This document shows, piece by piece, positions 8,727 through 17,703 of a stretch of 44,660 nucleotides of DNA. The stretch's first letter is position 1; every line of letters starts with the position of its first letter. This DNA comes from Deltaproteobacteria bacterium (GTDB lineage: Bacteria; Desulfobacterota; Binatia; Binatales; Binataceae): contig JAJYYI010000033.1 in assembly GCA_021801125.1 (NCBI GenBank), positions 1-44,660 of the forward strand, read 5' to 3'. Under the pieces are notes generated by a model. The model was given only the letters and a program-made list of their open reading frames with translations, searched no databases and was not told the DNA's origin. A program made the position numbers and the translations under genes.

Positions 8727-9857
8727 TTAACGCGGAACCTTGACGACCTCGCCCTTGCCGTCGCGTTCAACTGTGATCACCCTGCCGGTGCCGTCGTAGC
8801 ACATACCGGGAACGTTCCAATTGGAATGATCAATCTTCACCACAGGCGCGTAGATCACCGTGCGGCTGCTGCCGGCCGGCTTGCCGCTCTGGAGCAGGAA
8901 AGCCGCCAGCGTCATAAGCTGGCGCCCCTGCTCGGGCACGTTGTACCCGTAGGACTGGTAGAAAACGCCCTCCCCGATCCCCTGACAGGTGATCGCGCTC
9001 GAATCAGCGGTGAAAACCTTTACCTTGCCTTCGAGCCCCGCCGCCTTTACCGCTCTTGCGGCTCCGTAGGCCATCTGATCCCAGTCGCTCCAAATCGCGC
9101 AGAGATTGGGATGCTGCTTTAGGATGGTGGAAGAGATGTCGTAGGCCTTCGAGCGCTGCCAGTCGGCAAACTGCCGCGCGACGATTTTAATTTCCGGGTG
9201 CGCCTTAAAGACCGGCGCCGCACCCTCCCAAGCCTGCTGCGTCCAGCCCGAGTTTGGGTCGCCGGGCACCAACGCGATTTCATGCGACGTGGACGTCCCT
9301 GCTCCGCACTGGGCAACGATGTCTTGAGCGACAAGCTTACCGATACCGATGGCGTCGCCGCCTACGAAAGCGTCGCTTTTATAGTTGGATTCCATGTTAA
9401 CCTGCAGAACATAGATCCCTTTCTCGTTAGCCTGCTTGAGCAGGTTAGCCACGAGCCCGGTATCCAGGTTATGCACGATCAGAACGTCGGGCTTCTCATT
9501 TATAAACGCCTGCACGACAGCGACTTGCTTGGTTGGATCCCAGTTTGGGTCGCGCATCTTGAACTTCATGCCGTAGGCATTTGCATACGTGCGTATCCAG
9601 TAGGTCCATTCCTCCATCAAGGGCGTGCCCATGCCCAGCGGCACCCAAGCGACCGTCTTCCCGCCAACGCACTTTTGGAAGCGGTCGCGAAATTGCTCGG
9701 TCGTGTCGTACGGCTTCGGCATGCTGGAGCAGCTTTGTCCGTCCGTGGACGCACCTGCGGCCTGCGCCCCGGTGCGTCCGGCCATTCCCACGAGCAGCGC
9801 CAAGGCCACCAAGCCCCCGGCGCACTTCTTGAGTAAATGCATATTAGCTTGCCTCAT
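8727..9857 (-). CDS. Periplasmic substrate-binding protein of ribose-type ABC transporter
   Basis: This 376-aa type-I periplasmic binding protein has a Sec signal peptide: MRQANMHLLKK, a hydrophobic GGLVALALLVGMAG core and an AQA-like cleavage site near residue 33. The mature part shows the fold's alternating domains: TVAWVPLGMGTPLMEEWTYW, AFINEKPDVLIVHNLDTG, FVGGDAIGIGKLVAQDIV and ALVPGDPNSGWTQQ. Four or more cysteines (SCS, QKC, QCG, LCA, ITC, MCYD) may form disulfides. ATG starts at 9857 and 9842 are both plausible; the first has GGGGG six to ten bases upstream. It lies 12 bp before the permease-propeller gene and 13 bp after the other permease, so it delivers cargo to that pair. Confidence 0.92.
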   Translation of the reverse strand: MRQANMHLLKKCAGGLVALALLVGMAGRTGAQAAGASTDGQSCSSMPKPYDTTEQFRDRFQKCVGGKTVAWVPLGMGTPLMEEWTYWIRTYANAYGMKFKMRDPNWDPTKQVAVVQAFINEKPDVLIVHNLDTGLVANLLKQANEKGIYVLQVNMESNYKSDAFVGGDAIGIGKLVAQDIVAQCGAGTSTSHEIALVPGDPNSGWTQQAWEGAAPVFKAHPEIKIVARQFADWQRSKAYDISSTILKQHPNLCAIWSDWDQMAYGAARAVKAAGLEGKVKVFTADSSAITCQGIGEGVFYQSYGYNVPEQGRQLMTLAAFLLQSGKPAGSSRTVIYAPVVKIDHSNWNVPGMCYDGTGRVITVERDGKGEVVKVPR

Positions 9858-9870
9858 TACTGGCCCCCTG

Positions 9871-11082
9871 CTAGTCCCCTTGCTTGACAGTTTCCTCGTC
9901 CCTTGGATTAAGCCTTTTATCCAGCACCAGGGCCGCCAAAAGGATCAATCCCTGTATGATTTGCTGCACAAATACGTCCATGTTAAGTAGCGTCATGCCG
10001 TTGAGCATCACCCCGATAAGCAAGGTGCCAGCGACAACGCTCTGAACCCCGCCCCGTCCGCCGACGAGACTGATTCCTCCGAGCACGACGACCGTGAGCA
10101 CGTTGTAGATGAGCGGCGACGTCATAATCACCTGGGTATCCATCGCGTTCAACGTTCCCGCGAGAACCAGGCCGGCAAGATATCCTAGTAACGCGCAAAC
10201 TGTATACTCGATCATTGTCAAAGGGCGTATCGGTATGCCCGTTAGGGACGCCGCCTCGGGATTGTCGCCGTGCGCGTAGATAAAGCGCCCCAGCGCAGTG
10301 CGCGTCAATACGAAGTGAGTTGCTATACACACGGCGGCGAAAATCAGCACCGGAACCGGCAGCCCCAATATGTGCCCGAGCCCCATCGTGCGGACAAAGG
10401 CGCCGCGCTCCGGCACGTCCACGATTAGATTTCCACCCGACAAGAAGAAAGTGCGGGCCAAGCCAAACACCGCCAGGCCCGTCGCCAGCGTGGTAAATAG
10501 AGCGGGAATCTCGACGAAAGCTATCACGAAGCCGTTGAGCAAACCCATCGCGAGGCAGACGCTAAGTCCTATTGCGACCGCCAACATTACGCTGGCGCCA
10601 GGTTCGCTCAGCGCCTGTAGCGTCAGCGCGGTGGAAACGCCCATAGTCGCGATCAGAGACAGATCGATCCCACGCGCGATAACGACCAAGCCCATCGCCA
10701 AGCTGAGCACTCCAAGGACCGATACGTTGCGCACCAAGGTCAGAAGATTCCCCAAGGTGAGGAAGCCCGGCAGCATCGCCCCGAAGAGAACCACCAGGCC
10801 GGCGACGACGATCAGGACGACTTGTTCCTGGCTAAGCCGGAAAAACCCGCGGCGTCGAACCTCCGCCGCGCCGCGGCGCGACTCTCTAACTTCGCGCGAG
10901 ACATCCGTGTTCGACAGGAGCGAATCCGAAGGCGCTTGCCGCGCGGCTGCAAGACCATTTGATTGAGATTTTTCGGCCCCCACTCGAAGCCCCAAGCCCC
11001 CTCTCAGGCTTTGTACCGACCGTCCCGTACGTAAAATTTTGATCGGGCCCTGCGGCGATGTCAATACTTCCGCGATGAACAC
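9871..11082 (-). CDS. RbsC-like ABC transporter permease
   Basis: This second ribose-type permease of the cluster would pair with the fused permease to form a heterodimeric channel. Hydrophobic segments begin with VVLIVVAGLVVLFGAMLP (about residue 86). Family stretches are VVIARGIDLSLIATMGVSTA, the cytoplasmic loop with AHGDNPEAASLTGI, and VVVLGGISLVGGRGGV. The longest frame (403 aa) starts at GTG 11082, but it has an 85-residue hydrophilic, arginine- and serine-rich leader unusual for RbsC. A GTG at 10983 preceded by purine-rich GAGAGGGGG is an alternative. It is the first gene of the minus-strand cluster, divergent from the flavoprotein gene. Confidence 0.92.
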   Translation of the reverse strand: MFIAEVLTSPQGPIKILRTGRSVQSLRGGLGLRVGAEKSQSNGLAAARQAPSDSLLSNTDVSREVRESRRGAAEVRRRGFFRLSQEQVVLIVVAGLVVLFGAMLPGFLTLGNLLTLVRNVSVLGVLSLAMGLVVIARGIDLSLIATMGVSTALTLQALSEPGASVMLAVAIGLSVCLAMGLLNGFVIAFVEIPALFTTLATGLAVFGLARTFFLSGGNLIVDVPERGAFVRTMGLGHILGLPVPVLIFAAVCIATHFVLTRTALGRFIYAHGDNPEAASLTGIPIRPLTMIEYTVCALLGYLAGLVLAGTLNAMDTQVIMTSPLIYNVLTVVVLGGISLVGGRGGVQSVVAGTLLIGVMLNGMTLLNMDVFVQQIIQGLILLAALVLDKRLNPRDEETVKQGD

Positions 11083-11246
11083 ATCCGGCGTGCGCCGCTC
11101 GCCTGAGACGATCCGGCTCGCCTTGCGTCGCGAAGCAAGCAGCAGGCCGCGCGCTGCGGCGGATCCGGCCAGCTTGCCCCGGGTACGCCGGATCGCGCAC
11201 CGCGCGCCTCGTCGCTGTTCTCGATTTTGGGCTACTATATTTGATC
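11083..11246. promoter_or_regulatory. Divergent intergenic region, probable promoters for regions A and B
   Basis: This region separates the minus-strand transporter cluster from the plus-strand flavoprotein operon, so it should hold both promoters. On the plus strand TACTAT at 11233-11238 resembles a -10 element only eight bases before the ATG at 11247, which has no Shine-Dalgarno site; this suggests a short-leader or leaderless transcript. No convincing -35 element or clear operator repeat was seen, and no regulator gene adjoins. Confidence 0.4.
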
Positions 11247-12725
11247 ATGGAAAAATTTGACGTGATCGTAGTTGGCGGGGGAAACGCCGCGCTTTGCGCG
11301 GCGCTCGCCGCCCGCGAGCGAGGAGCGAGCGTCGCCATGCTGGAGCGCGCGCCCGTAGCTGAGCGCGGCGGCAACTCGGCGTTCACCGCCGGCGGCTTCC
11401 GTGTCGTCTACAACGGCGTGGACGACCTGCTCGAGTTAATTCCCGACTTGAGCGAAGAGGAACGGCAATCCACCGACTTCGGCGCTTATAGTAAGGAGCA
11501 ATACTTCGATGACATGGCCCGGGTGACGGAGTTTCGGGCCGACCCTGACTTGGTTGAGACCCTGGTGCGGCGCAGTTACGCGACGCTCAAATGGATGCGC
11601 GGCAACGGCGTGAGGTTCGTCCCGATGTACAGGCGCCAGGCTTTCAACGTCGACGGCAAGTTCAAGTTCTGGGGCGGCCTAACCGTAGAAGCGTCGGGCG
11701 GCGGCCCCGGTCTGGTAGACGCGCTTTATCGCGCCACCGAGCGCAACGGCGTGACCGTCTTTTACGAGACAAGCGCCCTGGGATTGCTGGCTGACGACCG
11801 CGGCGTGTACGGGGTGCGAGCGCGACGAACAGGAGTGACTCGCGAACTGGCCGCCAAGGCGGTGGTGCTCGCCTGCGGCGGTTTCGAAGCCAACGCTGAA
11901 TGGCGTGCCCGCTATCTGGGCTCGAACTGGGACTTAGCCAAGGTACGAGGAACGCGCTTCAATACCGGCGACGGGATTCGGATGGCGCTCGAACTCGGCG
12001 CGCAGCCTTGCGGACATTGGTCCGGGTGTCACGCTGTAGCCTGGGACCGCAATGCGCCCGAGTATGGCGACCTTGCGGTCGGCGACGGTTTCCAGAAGCA
12101 TAGCTATCCGTTGGGGATTGTCGTCAACGCTCACGGGCAACGTTTCCTCGACGAGGGCGCGGACTTTCGCAATTACACCTACGCCAAGTATGGTCGCCTT
12201 ATCCTCGAACAGCCGGGCCGCTTCGCCTGGCAGGTGTTCGATAACAAGGTTGCCCACCTTCTGCGCGACGAATACCGGATTCGCCAGGTGACCCGCGTTC
12301 AAGCGAACTCGCTCGAAGAATTAGCCGCACGGCTCGAAGGGGTGGACCCGCGAGGCTTCCTTAATACGGTGCGCGAGTTCAACGCGGCGGTGGCGACAGA
12401 ATTACCGTTTAACCCGAATATCAAAGATGGCCGCTGCACCCGAGGACTGGCGGTTCCCAAGAGCAACTGGGCGAATACGATCGACACGCCCCCTTTTCTC
12501 GGGTTCGCCGTGACCTGCGGGATTACTTTCACCTTCGGCGGACTTCGGATTAACACGTCAGGCGAAGTGCTCAGCACCGAGGGTGCGCCTATCCGCGGGT
12601 TATACGCGGCTGGGGAGCTGGTTGGCGGCCTTTTTTACTTCAACTATCCTGGGGGAACCGGCCTGATGTCCGGCGCGGTTTTTGGCCGGATCGCCGGAAA
12701 CTCGGCCGGCGCCGCCGCCCGCTGA
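11247..12725 (+). CDS. FAD-dependent dehydrogenase, tricarballylate dehydrogenase TcuA-like
   Basis: This flavoprotein of 492 aa belongs to the fumarate reductase/succinate dehydrogenase flavoprotein superfamily. The N-terminus FDVIVVGGGNAALCAALAAR is the dinucleotide-binding GxGxxx fold, and the GNAALCAA form plus ERGGNSAFTAGGFR is characteristic of the TcuA branch, which oxidises tricarballylate to cis-aconitate. The C-terminal FAD-binding end reads GLYAAGELVGGLFYFNYPGG. The start is the ATG at 11247; an in-frame TTG six bases earlier is less likely. The gene leads a plus-strand set with an aldehyde dehydrogenase 15 bp downstream. No tcuB or tcuC is present, so a different 2,3-desaturation substrate is likely. 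3-Ketosteroid dehydrogenases are distant relatives and a less likely assignment. Confidence 0.87.
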   Translation: MEKFDVIVVGGGNAALCAALAARERGASVAMLERAPVAERGGNSAFTAGGFRVVYNGVDDLLELIPDLSEEERQSTDFGAYSKEQYFDDMARVTEFRADPDLVETLVRRSYATLKWMRGNGVRFVPMYRRQAFNVDGKFKFWGGLTVEASGGGPGLVDALYRATERNGVTVFYETSALGLLADDRGVYGVRARRTGVTRELAAKAVVLACGGFEANAEWRARYLGSNWDLAKVRGTRFNTGDGIRMALELGAQPCGHWSGCHAVAWDRNAPEYGDLAVGDGFQKHSYPLGIVVNAHGQRFLDEGADFRNYTYAKYGRLILEQPGRFAWQVFDNKVAHLLRDEYRIRQVTRVQANSLEELAARLEGVDPRGFLNTVREFNAAVATELPFNPNIKDGRCTRGLAVPKSNWANTIDTPPFLGFAVTCGITFTFGGLRINTSGEVLSTEGAPIRGLYAAGELVGGLFYFNYPGGTGLMSGAVFGRIAGNSAGAAAR

Positions 12726-12740
12726 ACTCGCGGACTTCGT

Positions 12741-14207
12741 ATGAGCGCCTTGCCTTTTCTCATCGGCGATCGCTGGGTAATCGGTTCCGGGGAACCGATT
12801 CGCTCGATCAATCCCGCCGACGGCAGTCTCAACGCCGAGGTCAGCACCGCCGGCGCGGCTGAAGTGGACGCCGCGGTTAACGTGGCCGCCAAAGCGCAGC
12901 GCGAGCGCGCCTGGCGCGTAATGCGGCCTCACGAACGCGCGCGATTGCTGTACCGTGTCGCGGAGCTTATTACCGCTGGTGCCGAGGACCTGGCTCGACG
13001 GCAAATGCGAGAGAACGGTAAGGTGATCGCCGAATGCCGCGCGCAGGTGGCGAGCGCCGCCGCAGTGTTTCGTTACTATGCCGGCCTGTGCGAGACCCTT
13101 GGCTCGGAGGTAACGCCCTCTCGCGGACCGTACTGGAGCATGACGGTCTACGAACCGGCGGGTGTCGTCGCAGCAATCACGCCGTGGAATTCGCCGCTTA
13201 CGATGGAGGCGCAAAAACTGGCGCCCGCATTGGCCGCCGGCAACGCGGTCGTGCTCAAACCGTCCGAAGTGACCCCTACCGTTGGGCTTGAGTTGGGTCG
13301 GCTCTGCCTCGAAGCCGGCTTTCCACCGGGCATCGTCAACGTCCTGGCGGGCACGGGCGCTGAAACCGGCATGCCGCTTGTCCGCCACTGCGGAGTGCGC
13401 ATGGTGGCCTTCACCGGCGGCACGAGCGCCGGACGCGCAATCGCGCTAGCCGCGGCCGAGCGGCTCGTTCCGGTAGTCTTGGAACTCGGCGGCAAGTCGC
13501 CCCATATCGTGTTCGCCGACGCGAACATCGAGCGAGCGATCGGGAGCATCATCGACGGTATTTTCGTCTCCACGGGCCAGTCATGCGTGGCGGGCTCGCG
13601 TTTGTTCGTGGAGAAACCGGTGTTCGATAAGGTGCTCTCCCGCTTGGTCGAGCGTACGCGAGGCCTGAAGGTCGGGATGCCGGATAGTGCCGATTCGATG
13701 ATCGGCCCATTGGCTACGTTCCCGCACCGGGAGCGCGTGGAGCGTCACGTTGCCGCCGCCCGCGACGACGGTGGAGAGCTAATCGTCGGCGGCACGCGCC
13801 CGGATGCGCCAGAGCTTGCGCGGGGCGCTTTCTACCAACCGACGATCGTGGTTGGACTTAGCAACCGCGCCAGAGCCTGCCAGGAAGAGATCTTCGGACC
13901 GATTCTATGCGTCCTGCCCTTCGAAAATGAAGCGGATCTGATCGCTCAAGCCAACGACACGGTCTACGGGCTTGCCTGCGGTATATGGACGCCCGACTAT
14001 CAAAAGGCTTGGCGAGTCGCGCGCGCGATCGAAGCGGGAACGGTTTGGATCAACACCTACAAGCAGCTCAGCATCTCGACACCTTTCGGCGGCTTCAAAG
14101 AGAGTGGAATCGGCCGCGAGAAGGGTGTGGGAGGAATGCGCCTTTATCAGCTAGCCAAGAGTATCTACTGGGGGCTGGGGGGTCCTTTGCCCGAAACGGC
14201 GCCGTGA
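12741..14207 (+). CDS. NAD(P)-dependent aldehyde dehydrogenase
   Basis: This 488-aa enzyme is of normal family length and oxidises an aldehyde to an acid in the cytoplasm. Visible features are the TPWN motif with the catalytic asparagine at 150, the cofactor-binding KPSEVTP, the FTGGTSAGR turn, general base E248 in VLELGGKSP, and nucleophile C282 in GQSCVAGSR. It ends with ESGIGREKG and a hydrophobic oligomerisation tail. It follows the TcuA-like gene by 15 bp and no terminator lies between, so co-transcription is likely. The specific aldehyde is unknown; the IWTPDYQKAWRVARAIEAGT segment is typical of betaine- or aromatic-aldehyde-type members. Confidence 0.95.
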   Translation: MSALPFLIGDRWVIGSGEPIRSINPADGSLNAEVSTAGAAEVDAAVNVAAKAQRERAWRVMRPHERARLLYRVAELITAGAEDLARRQMRENGKVIAECRAQVASAAAVFRYYAGLCETLGSEVTPSRGPYWSMTVYEPAGVVAAITPWNSPLTMEAQKLAPALAAGNAVVLKPSEVTPTVGLELGRLCLEAGFPPGIVNVLAGTGAETGMPLVRHCGVRMVAFTGGTSAGRAIALAAAERLVPVVLELGGKSPHIVFADANIERAIGSIIDGIFVSTGQSCVAGSRLFVEKPVFDKVLSRLVERTRGLKVGMPDSADSMIGPLATFPHRERVERHVAAARDDGGELIVGGTRPDAPELARGAFYQPTIVVGLSNRARACQEEIFGPILCVLPFENEADLIAQANDTVYGLACGIWTPDYQKAWRVARAIEAGTVWINTYKQLSISTPFGGFKESGIGREKGVGGMRLYQLAKSIYWGLGGPLPETAP

Positions 14208-14366
14208 GCCGCGGACGTCTGACGTTGCCCGCCGGATAATCGAGCGACAAATGTCGCTTAAGCGCTTGCGGCCGATCGGGATTGGCCTTTCAACAATGGC
14301 AGATATCGGCGACGGATACCCCCACCCGCAGCTTAACGAAACGCGTGAGACTGGAGGAGAGCCGCG

Positions 14367-15254
14367 ATGGGCCAAGAGCGTCGGATAGGTTTCATTGGTC
14401 TGGGCGTCATGGGCGAACCGATGTGCCGCAATCTCGCGCGCAAGTGCGGAAGGCCTTTGATCGCCTACGACTCGCGGCCAGAGCCGCTTGAGCGCCTGCG
14501 CGCGCACGGCGTTGAAATCGCGCGATCGGTCGAGGAGGTCGCGGCGCTCGCGGACGTGGTGATGCTGTCGCTCCCGAGTGGACAGGAGGTCGCCGCCGTT
14601 TGCGGCGACGCAAATGGTCTCATAGCGCTGGCCAGGCCTGGCCAGACGGTGGTCGATCTGGGGACTTCGCCCGTGGATCTCGCGCGCGATTTGGCACGGC
14701 GATTCAACTCCGTTCGGGCAGACTTCGCCGACGCGCCGGTGGCCCGCACGCGCGCTGCGGCCGAACAGGCTACGCTCAGTGTCATGGTGGGCGCCCGTGA
14801 AGCCGTCTTTCGACGAATCGAACCGCTGCTGCGATGCTTTGCCACCGACGTAACGCATTGCGGCGATGTCGGCGCGGGCCAGCTCGTCAAAATCGTAAAC
14901 AACATGGTGCTGTTCCAGACCGGCGTTGCCCTTGCCGAAGCGCTGGTGTTGGCCAAGCATGCGGGCGTCGCCGGCGACGTGCTATTCCAGACGCTCGCCA
15001 AGGGATCGGCCGACAGCTTTGCCTTGCGTAATCACGGAATGAAAGCGATGATTCCGGGAGAATTCCCCGAGCAGGCCTTTTCGGCGGAGTACGCGCTGAA
15101 GGACATCGGCTACGCGCTGGAGTTGGGAACGGAAGCGAAGGTCCGCTTGCGTGGCGCCGAGTTGGCTGCGCAATTGCTGCGCGAGACGATCGACCGCGGC
15201 TATGGCAAAGAATACTGGCCAGCGCTGATCAAAGTGGTCAGTCCGCCGAAATAG
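14367..15254 (+). CDS. Beta-hydroxyacid dehydrogenase (3-hydroxyisobutyrate dehydrogenase / tartronate semialdehyde reductase family)
   Basis: This 295-aa NAD(P) oxidoreductase interconverts a beta-hydroxyacid and its semialdehyde. The N-terminal Rossmann motif is GFIGLGVMGEPM (8-19). The substrate-binding stretch reads ADAPVARTRAAAEQATLSVM, where the family usually has DAPVSGG, so substrate contacts are altered. The catalytic lysine is K175 in GAGQLVKIVNN. The ATG at 14367 has GGAGGAG nine bases upstream. It is 159 bp after the aldehyde dehydrogenase, so it may have its own promoter. Together with that enzyme it could convert an alcohol to an acid via the semialdehyde. Confidence 0.92.
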   Translation: MGQERRIGFIGLGVMGEPMCRNLARKCGRPLIAYDSRPEPLERLRAHGVEIARSVEEVAALADVVMLSLPSGQEVAAVCGDANGLIALARPGQTVVDLGTSPVDLARDLARRFNSVRADFADAPVARTRAAAEQATLSVMVGAREAVFRRIEPLLRCFATDVTHCGDVGAGQLVKIVNNMVLFQTGVALAEALVLAKHAGVAGDVLFQTLAKGSADSFALRNHGMKAMIPGEFPEQAFSAEYALKDIGYALELGTEAKVRLRGAELAAQLLRETIDRGYGKEYWPALIKVVSPPK

Positions 15255-15438
15255 TGTCAGATTTTCGACTGGCAAGCGCCGAGGAAAGAGGCGGGAACAT
15301 GCCGATAAACCATTTTGCTCCCAATCGATTTTTCCGATCATTCGCTTAGGGCGCGCGATTACGCAATCGATTGCCCGCGACCTCAAAACGCCCAGCTAAT
15401 CATAGTCCACATTATCGAGCCGATCAGGCATACCCGGC

Positions 15439-16441
15439 TTATGCCCGACGGGTCTTTTGGAACAGCAAAGCGAAGATGCTGCGGACAAAGTTAAGGCCCT
15501 GGAGCGGCACGTCCGGCAGCGTCATGTCGGATGTCGCTCCAAAGTGCATTATTGATGCGGTCTCCTTGGTCACGTCCATGCCCGAACCCATCGCCACGCC
15601 GGTATTGAAGCGCCTGAGGGCCGGCGCGCCATTAACGCCATCCCCGGTCACGGCCACGAAATGGCCGACCTTTATCAGCGCGTCAGCGATCCGGAACTTC
15701 TGCACCGGGCTCACGCGAGCAAAAACGTGCATGGTCTTTACTCGCTCCAGGAACTCAGGAACGTCAGAGTGCCCGATTTCGGCAAGCTGGCACCCAGTTA
15801 CGACCTCACGGGGAGAGTCCGCGATTCCCACCTCTCGCGCTATCGCGAGCGCAGTCAGAGGATGGTCGCCAGTGACAATCGCGACCTCGATTCCCGCCTC
15901 CTTACACCTCTCAGCCAGAGCCCCCGTGTGCTTCTCGACTGCTTGGGATTCGCCGGTAAGCAACGATTCATCCGCGGAAAGATTGGATGCTCGAAGCAGT
16001 CAGAGATTGGCGCGAACCCGGTTTCTCGATTCAGGCTGCACGACGTCGCCTGGCGCAAGCTCCTCAGCGGCGATTTCCTGCTCCACTCCGTTTCGCCTAG
16101 CCTTGACGACGACCTTAAGCAGTTGCTGGAGGTCCGACGCGTTTTTCTCGGCTTTTCATTCTTGAAAGGTCCGGAGTGCAGGATTGAGCAACACAACGCC
16201 GAAGACGAACGCCGCGTCCTTTACGTGGCCGATTACGATCGAAGCGACGCCGGCGGCGGGCAGAATGTAAATCGGCGGGCTAATAAACTGTTGAAGAAAA
16301 GCCGCCCACGCCGATCTTCGCGGCCTGGCGGGAAGTACGGTTGGGACTAAACTCCCGCAGACGTCCCTGAGCCTGCTCCTGGGCAAGACCAATCGCCGAG
16401 GTTTCGGACTTTTCGAAAACCGATTGTTCATCCAGCGCATG
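15439..16441 (-). pseudogene. Decayed P-type (type II) cation-transporting ATPase
   Basis: Three reading frames on the minus strand together spell pieces of one P-type ATPase in the correct order. From about 16441 comes the cation-ATPase N-terminal domain (HALDEQSVFEKSETSAIGLA, then REFSPNR). A frameshift leads to AWAAFLQQFISPPIYILPAA with VVLLNPALRTFQE. A further shift gives NGVEQEIAAEELAPGDVVQP, ended by a TGA near 16000. The last frame (from about 15995) reads NLSADESLLTGESQAVEK and jumps straight to KEAGIEVAIVTGDHPLTA. The DKTGT phosphorylation segment and the nucleotide-binding domain are therefore deleted. The normally invariant GDGVND reads GDGVNG, and the membrane C-terminal half is missing. 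It cannot encode a working pump. Only the last piece (15439-15963, 174 aa) could still be translated. Confidence 0.88.
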
Positions 16442-16986
16442 CGGCGCGGTCCCGGCGTTCCTATTATTCCGGGCATGGTTATTCGCGTTCGTGCGAAAGG
16501 CCAATCGCATATCCGTTAGCTTACAGAACGGTCTCTCTTGAGTTGCGAAGCGCTGCAAGAATGCTGGATGACCGTGGCAAAACGATGCCTACTTGGACGG
16601 CACTGGCAGGGATCAGCAAGAATCAAGCGGTCGACCGCGCAGCCCTGAAGTCTCGCAGGCCTTGGTTTAAGATTGCCCTGCGCCAAGAAAACTTGTCGGT
16701 TTCAGCATGTTTACCGCGACCATTGCAGCCTCCAAATAACAGCTTAGTACGGAGTGCGCGCCGCATTAATTTTTGTTTTTACTCCGCCTTCCGCCATATA
16801 CCTGCACGTTCTTTATAGCCATTGGACCCGCACCCGCGCCGGGCAGCAATTCATACGTCGCGCACGCGGGAAATTCTCGCCGCGCCAAAGGCCGACGATT
16901 AGCCGGATGCATGCCCGCGGCGTCGAAACAGATCAAGACGCGAGAGTGACGAACTATGTTGTTTGCTTTATGAGCGAAGGAAAGAA
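16442..16986. other. Gene-free stretch downstream of livF
   Basis: This stretch of about 545 bp lies between the decayed ATPase and the stop of livF. No frame here resembles a protein family; the short frames present have unlikely composition. It probably represents decayed DNA left with the pseudogene. No strong terminator hairpin was recognised after livF. Confidence 0.5.
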
Positions 16987-17703
16987 CTAGACGGCCAGGT
17001 AGCGTCTGGTAATTTCCGCGTCGCGCTCCAGATTTTCAGCCTTGTCGCGCAGCACGATTTGTCCCTTGTCAATGATCGTCACGTGGGTAGCCACCGTCTG
17101 GCAGAAATGCAGATTCTGCTCGGCAAGCACGATCGTGACTCCCATTTCGCGCAAACGAAGCAGCAACCGTGCGATCTGCTGCACCATGATCGGCGCCAGG
17201 CCTTCTGACGGCTCGTCCAGAAGGATCAACTCCGGGTTCCCCATAAGCGCCCGCGCGATCACCAGCATCTGCTGTTCACCGCCCGAAAGACGCCCCGCGG
17301 CGCGTTGCCTTATCGAATAGAGCGTCGGGAATACTTCATAAATTCGCTGCAAGTTCCAGTACACCTGTCTGTGCGCTCCGGGTTTCTTAGCGATTCTCAA
17401 ATTGTCCTCAACCGAGTGCTCGGGGAAGACCTGCCGATCCTCGGGCACATAGCCGATGCCCGCTCGTGCGATCCGATAAGGCGACAAACCGTTAATGGCC
17501 TTTGCGTTAAGCAGAATCTGTCCCGCGCTCGGCGCTACAAGCCCGGCGATGGCCCTAAAGGTCGTCGTCTTTCCTGCCCCATTTCGCCCCAGCAACGCCA
17601 TCGTAGCGCCCTTTTCGATCTCGATGCTGACGCCGAACAGGATTTGGCTCGCACCGTAAGAAACGTCGATCTCTCGTAATTCGAGCTTAAGCGCGCGGCT
17701 CAT
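16987..17703 (-). CDS. livF: Branched-chain amino acid-type ABC transporter ATP-binding protein LivF
   Basis: This 238-aa ATPase energises uptake by the livKHMGF-type transporter at the inner face of the membrane. It shows Walker A GRNGAGKTT, a LivF-type AGIGYVPEDRQVFPEHSVEDNL Q-loop region (only the first part is strictly conserved), signature LSGGEQQML and Walker B LILLDEPSEGLAP. The ATG overlaps the livG stop by 4 bp, indicating translational coupling. It is the last gene of the operon. The family imports branched-chain amino acids, but HAAT-type systems also carry amides, urea and aromatic acids, so the cargo is open. Confidence 0.95.
   Translation of the reverse strand: MSRALKLELREIDVSYGASQILFGVSIEIEKGATMALLGRNGAGKTTTFRAIAGLVAPSAGQILLNAKAINGLSPYRIARAGIGYVPEDRQVFPEHSVEDNLRIAKKPGAHRQVYWNLQRIYEVFPTLYSIRQRAAGRLSGGEQQMLVIARALMGNPELILLDEPSEGLAPIMVQQIARLLLRLREMGVTIVLAEQNLHFCQTVATHVTIIDKGQIVLRDKAENLERDAEITRRYLAV

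Noticed and set aside
12600-13388. 262-aa minus-strand frame across the flavoprotein and aldehyde dehydrogenase junction
   Set aside because: Opposite both genes; no motifs and typical shadow composition.
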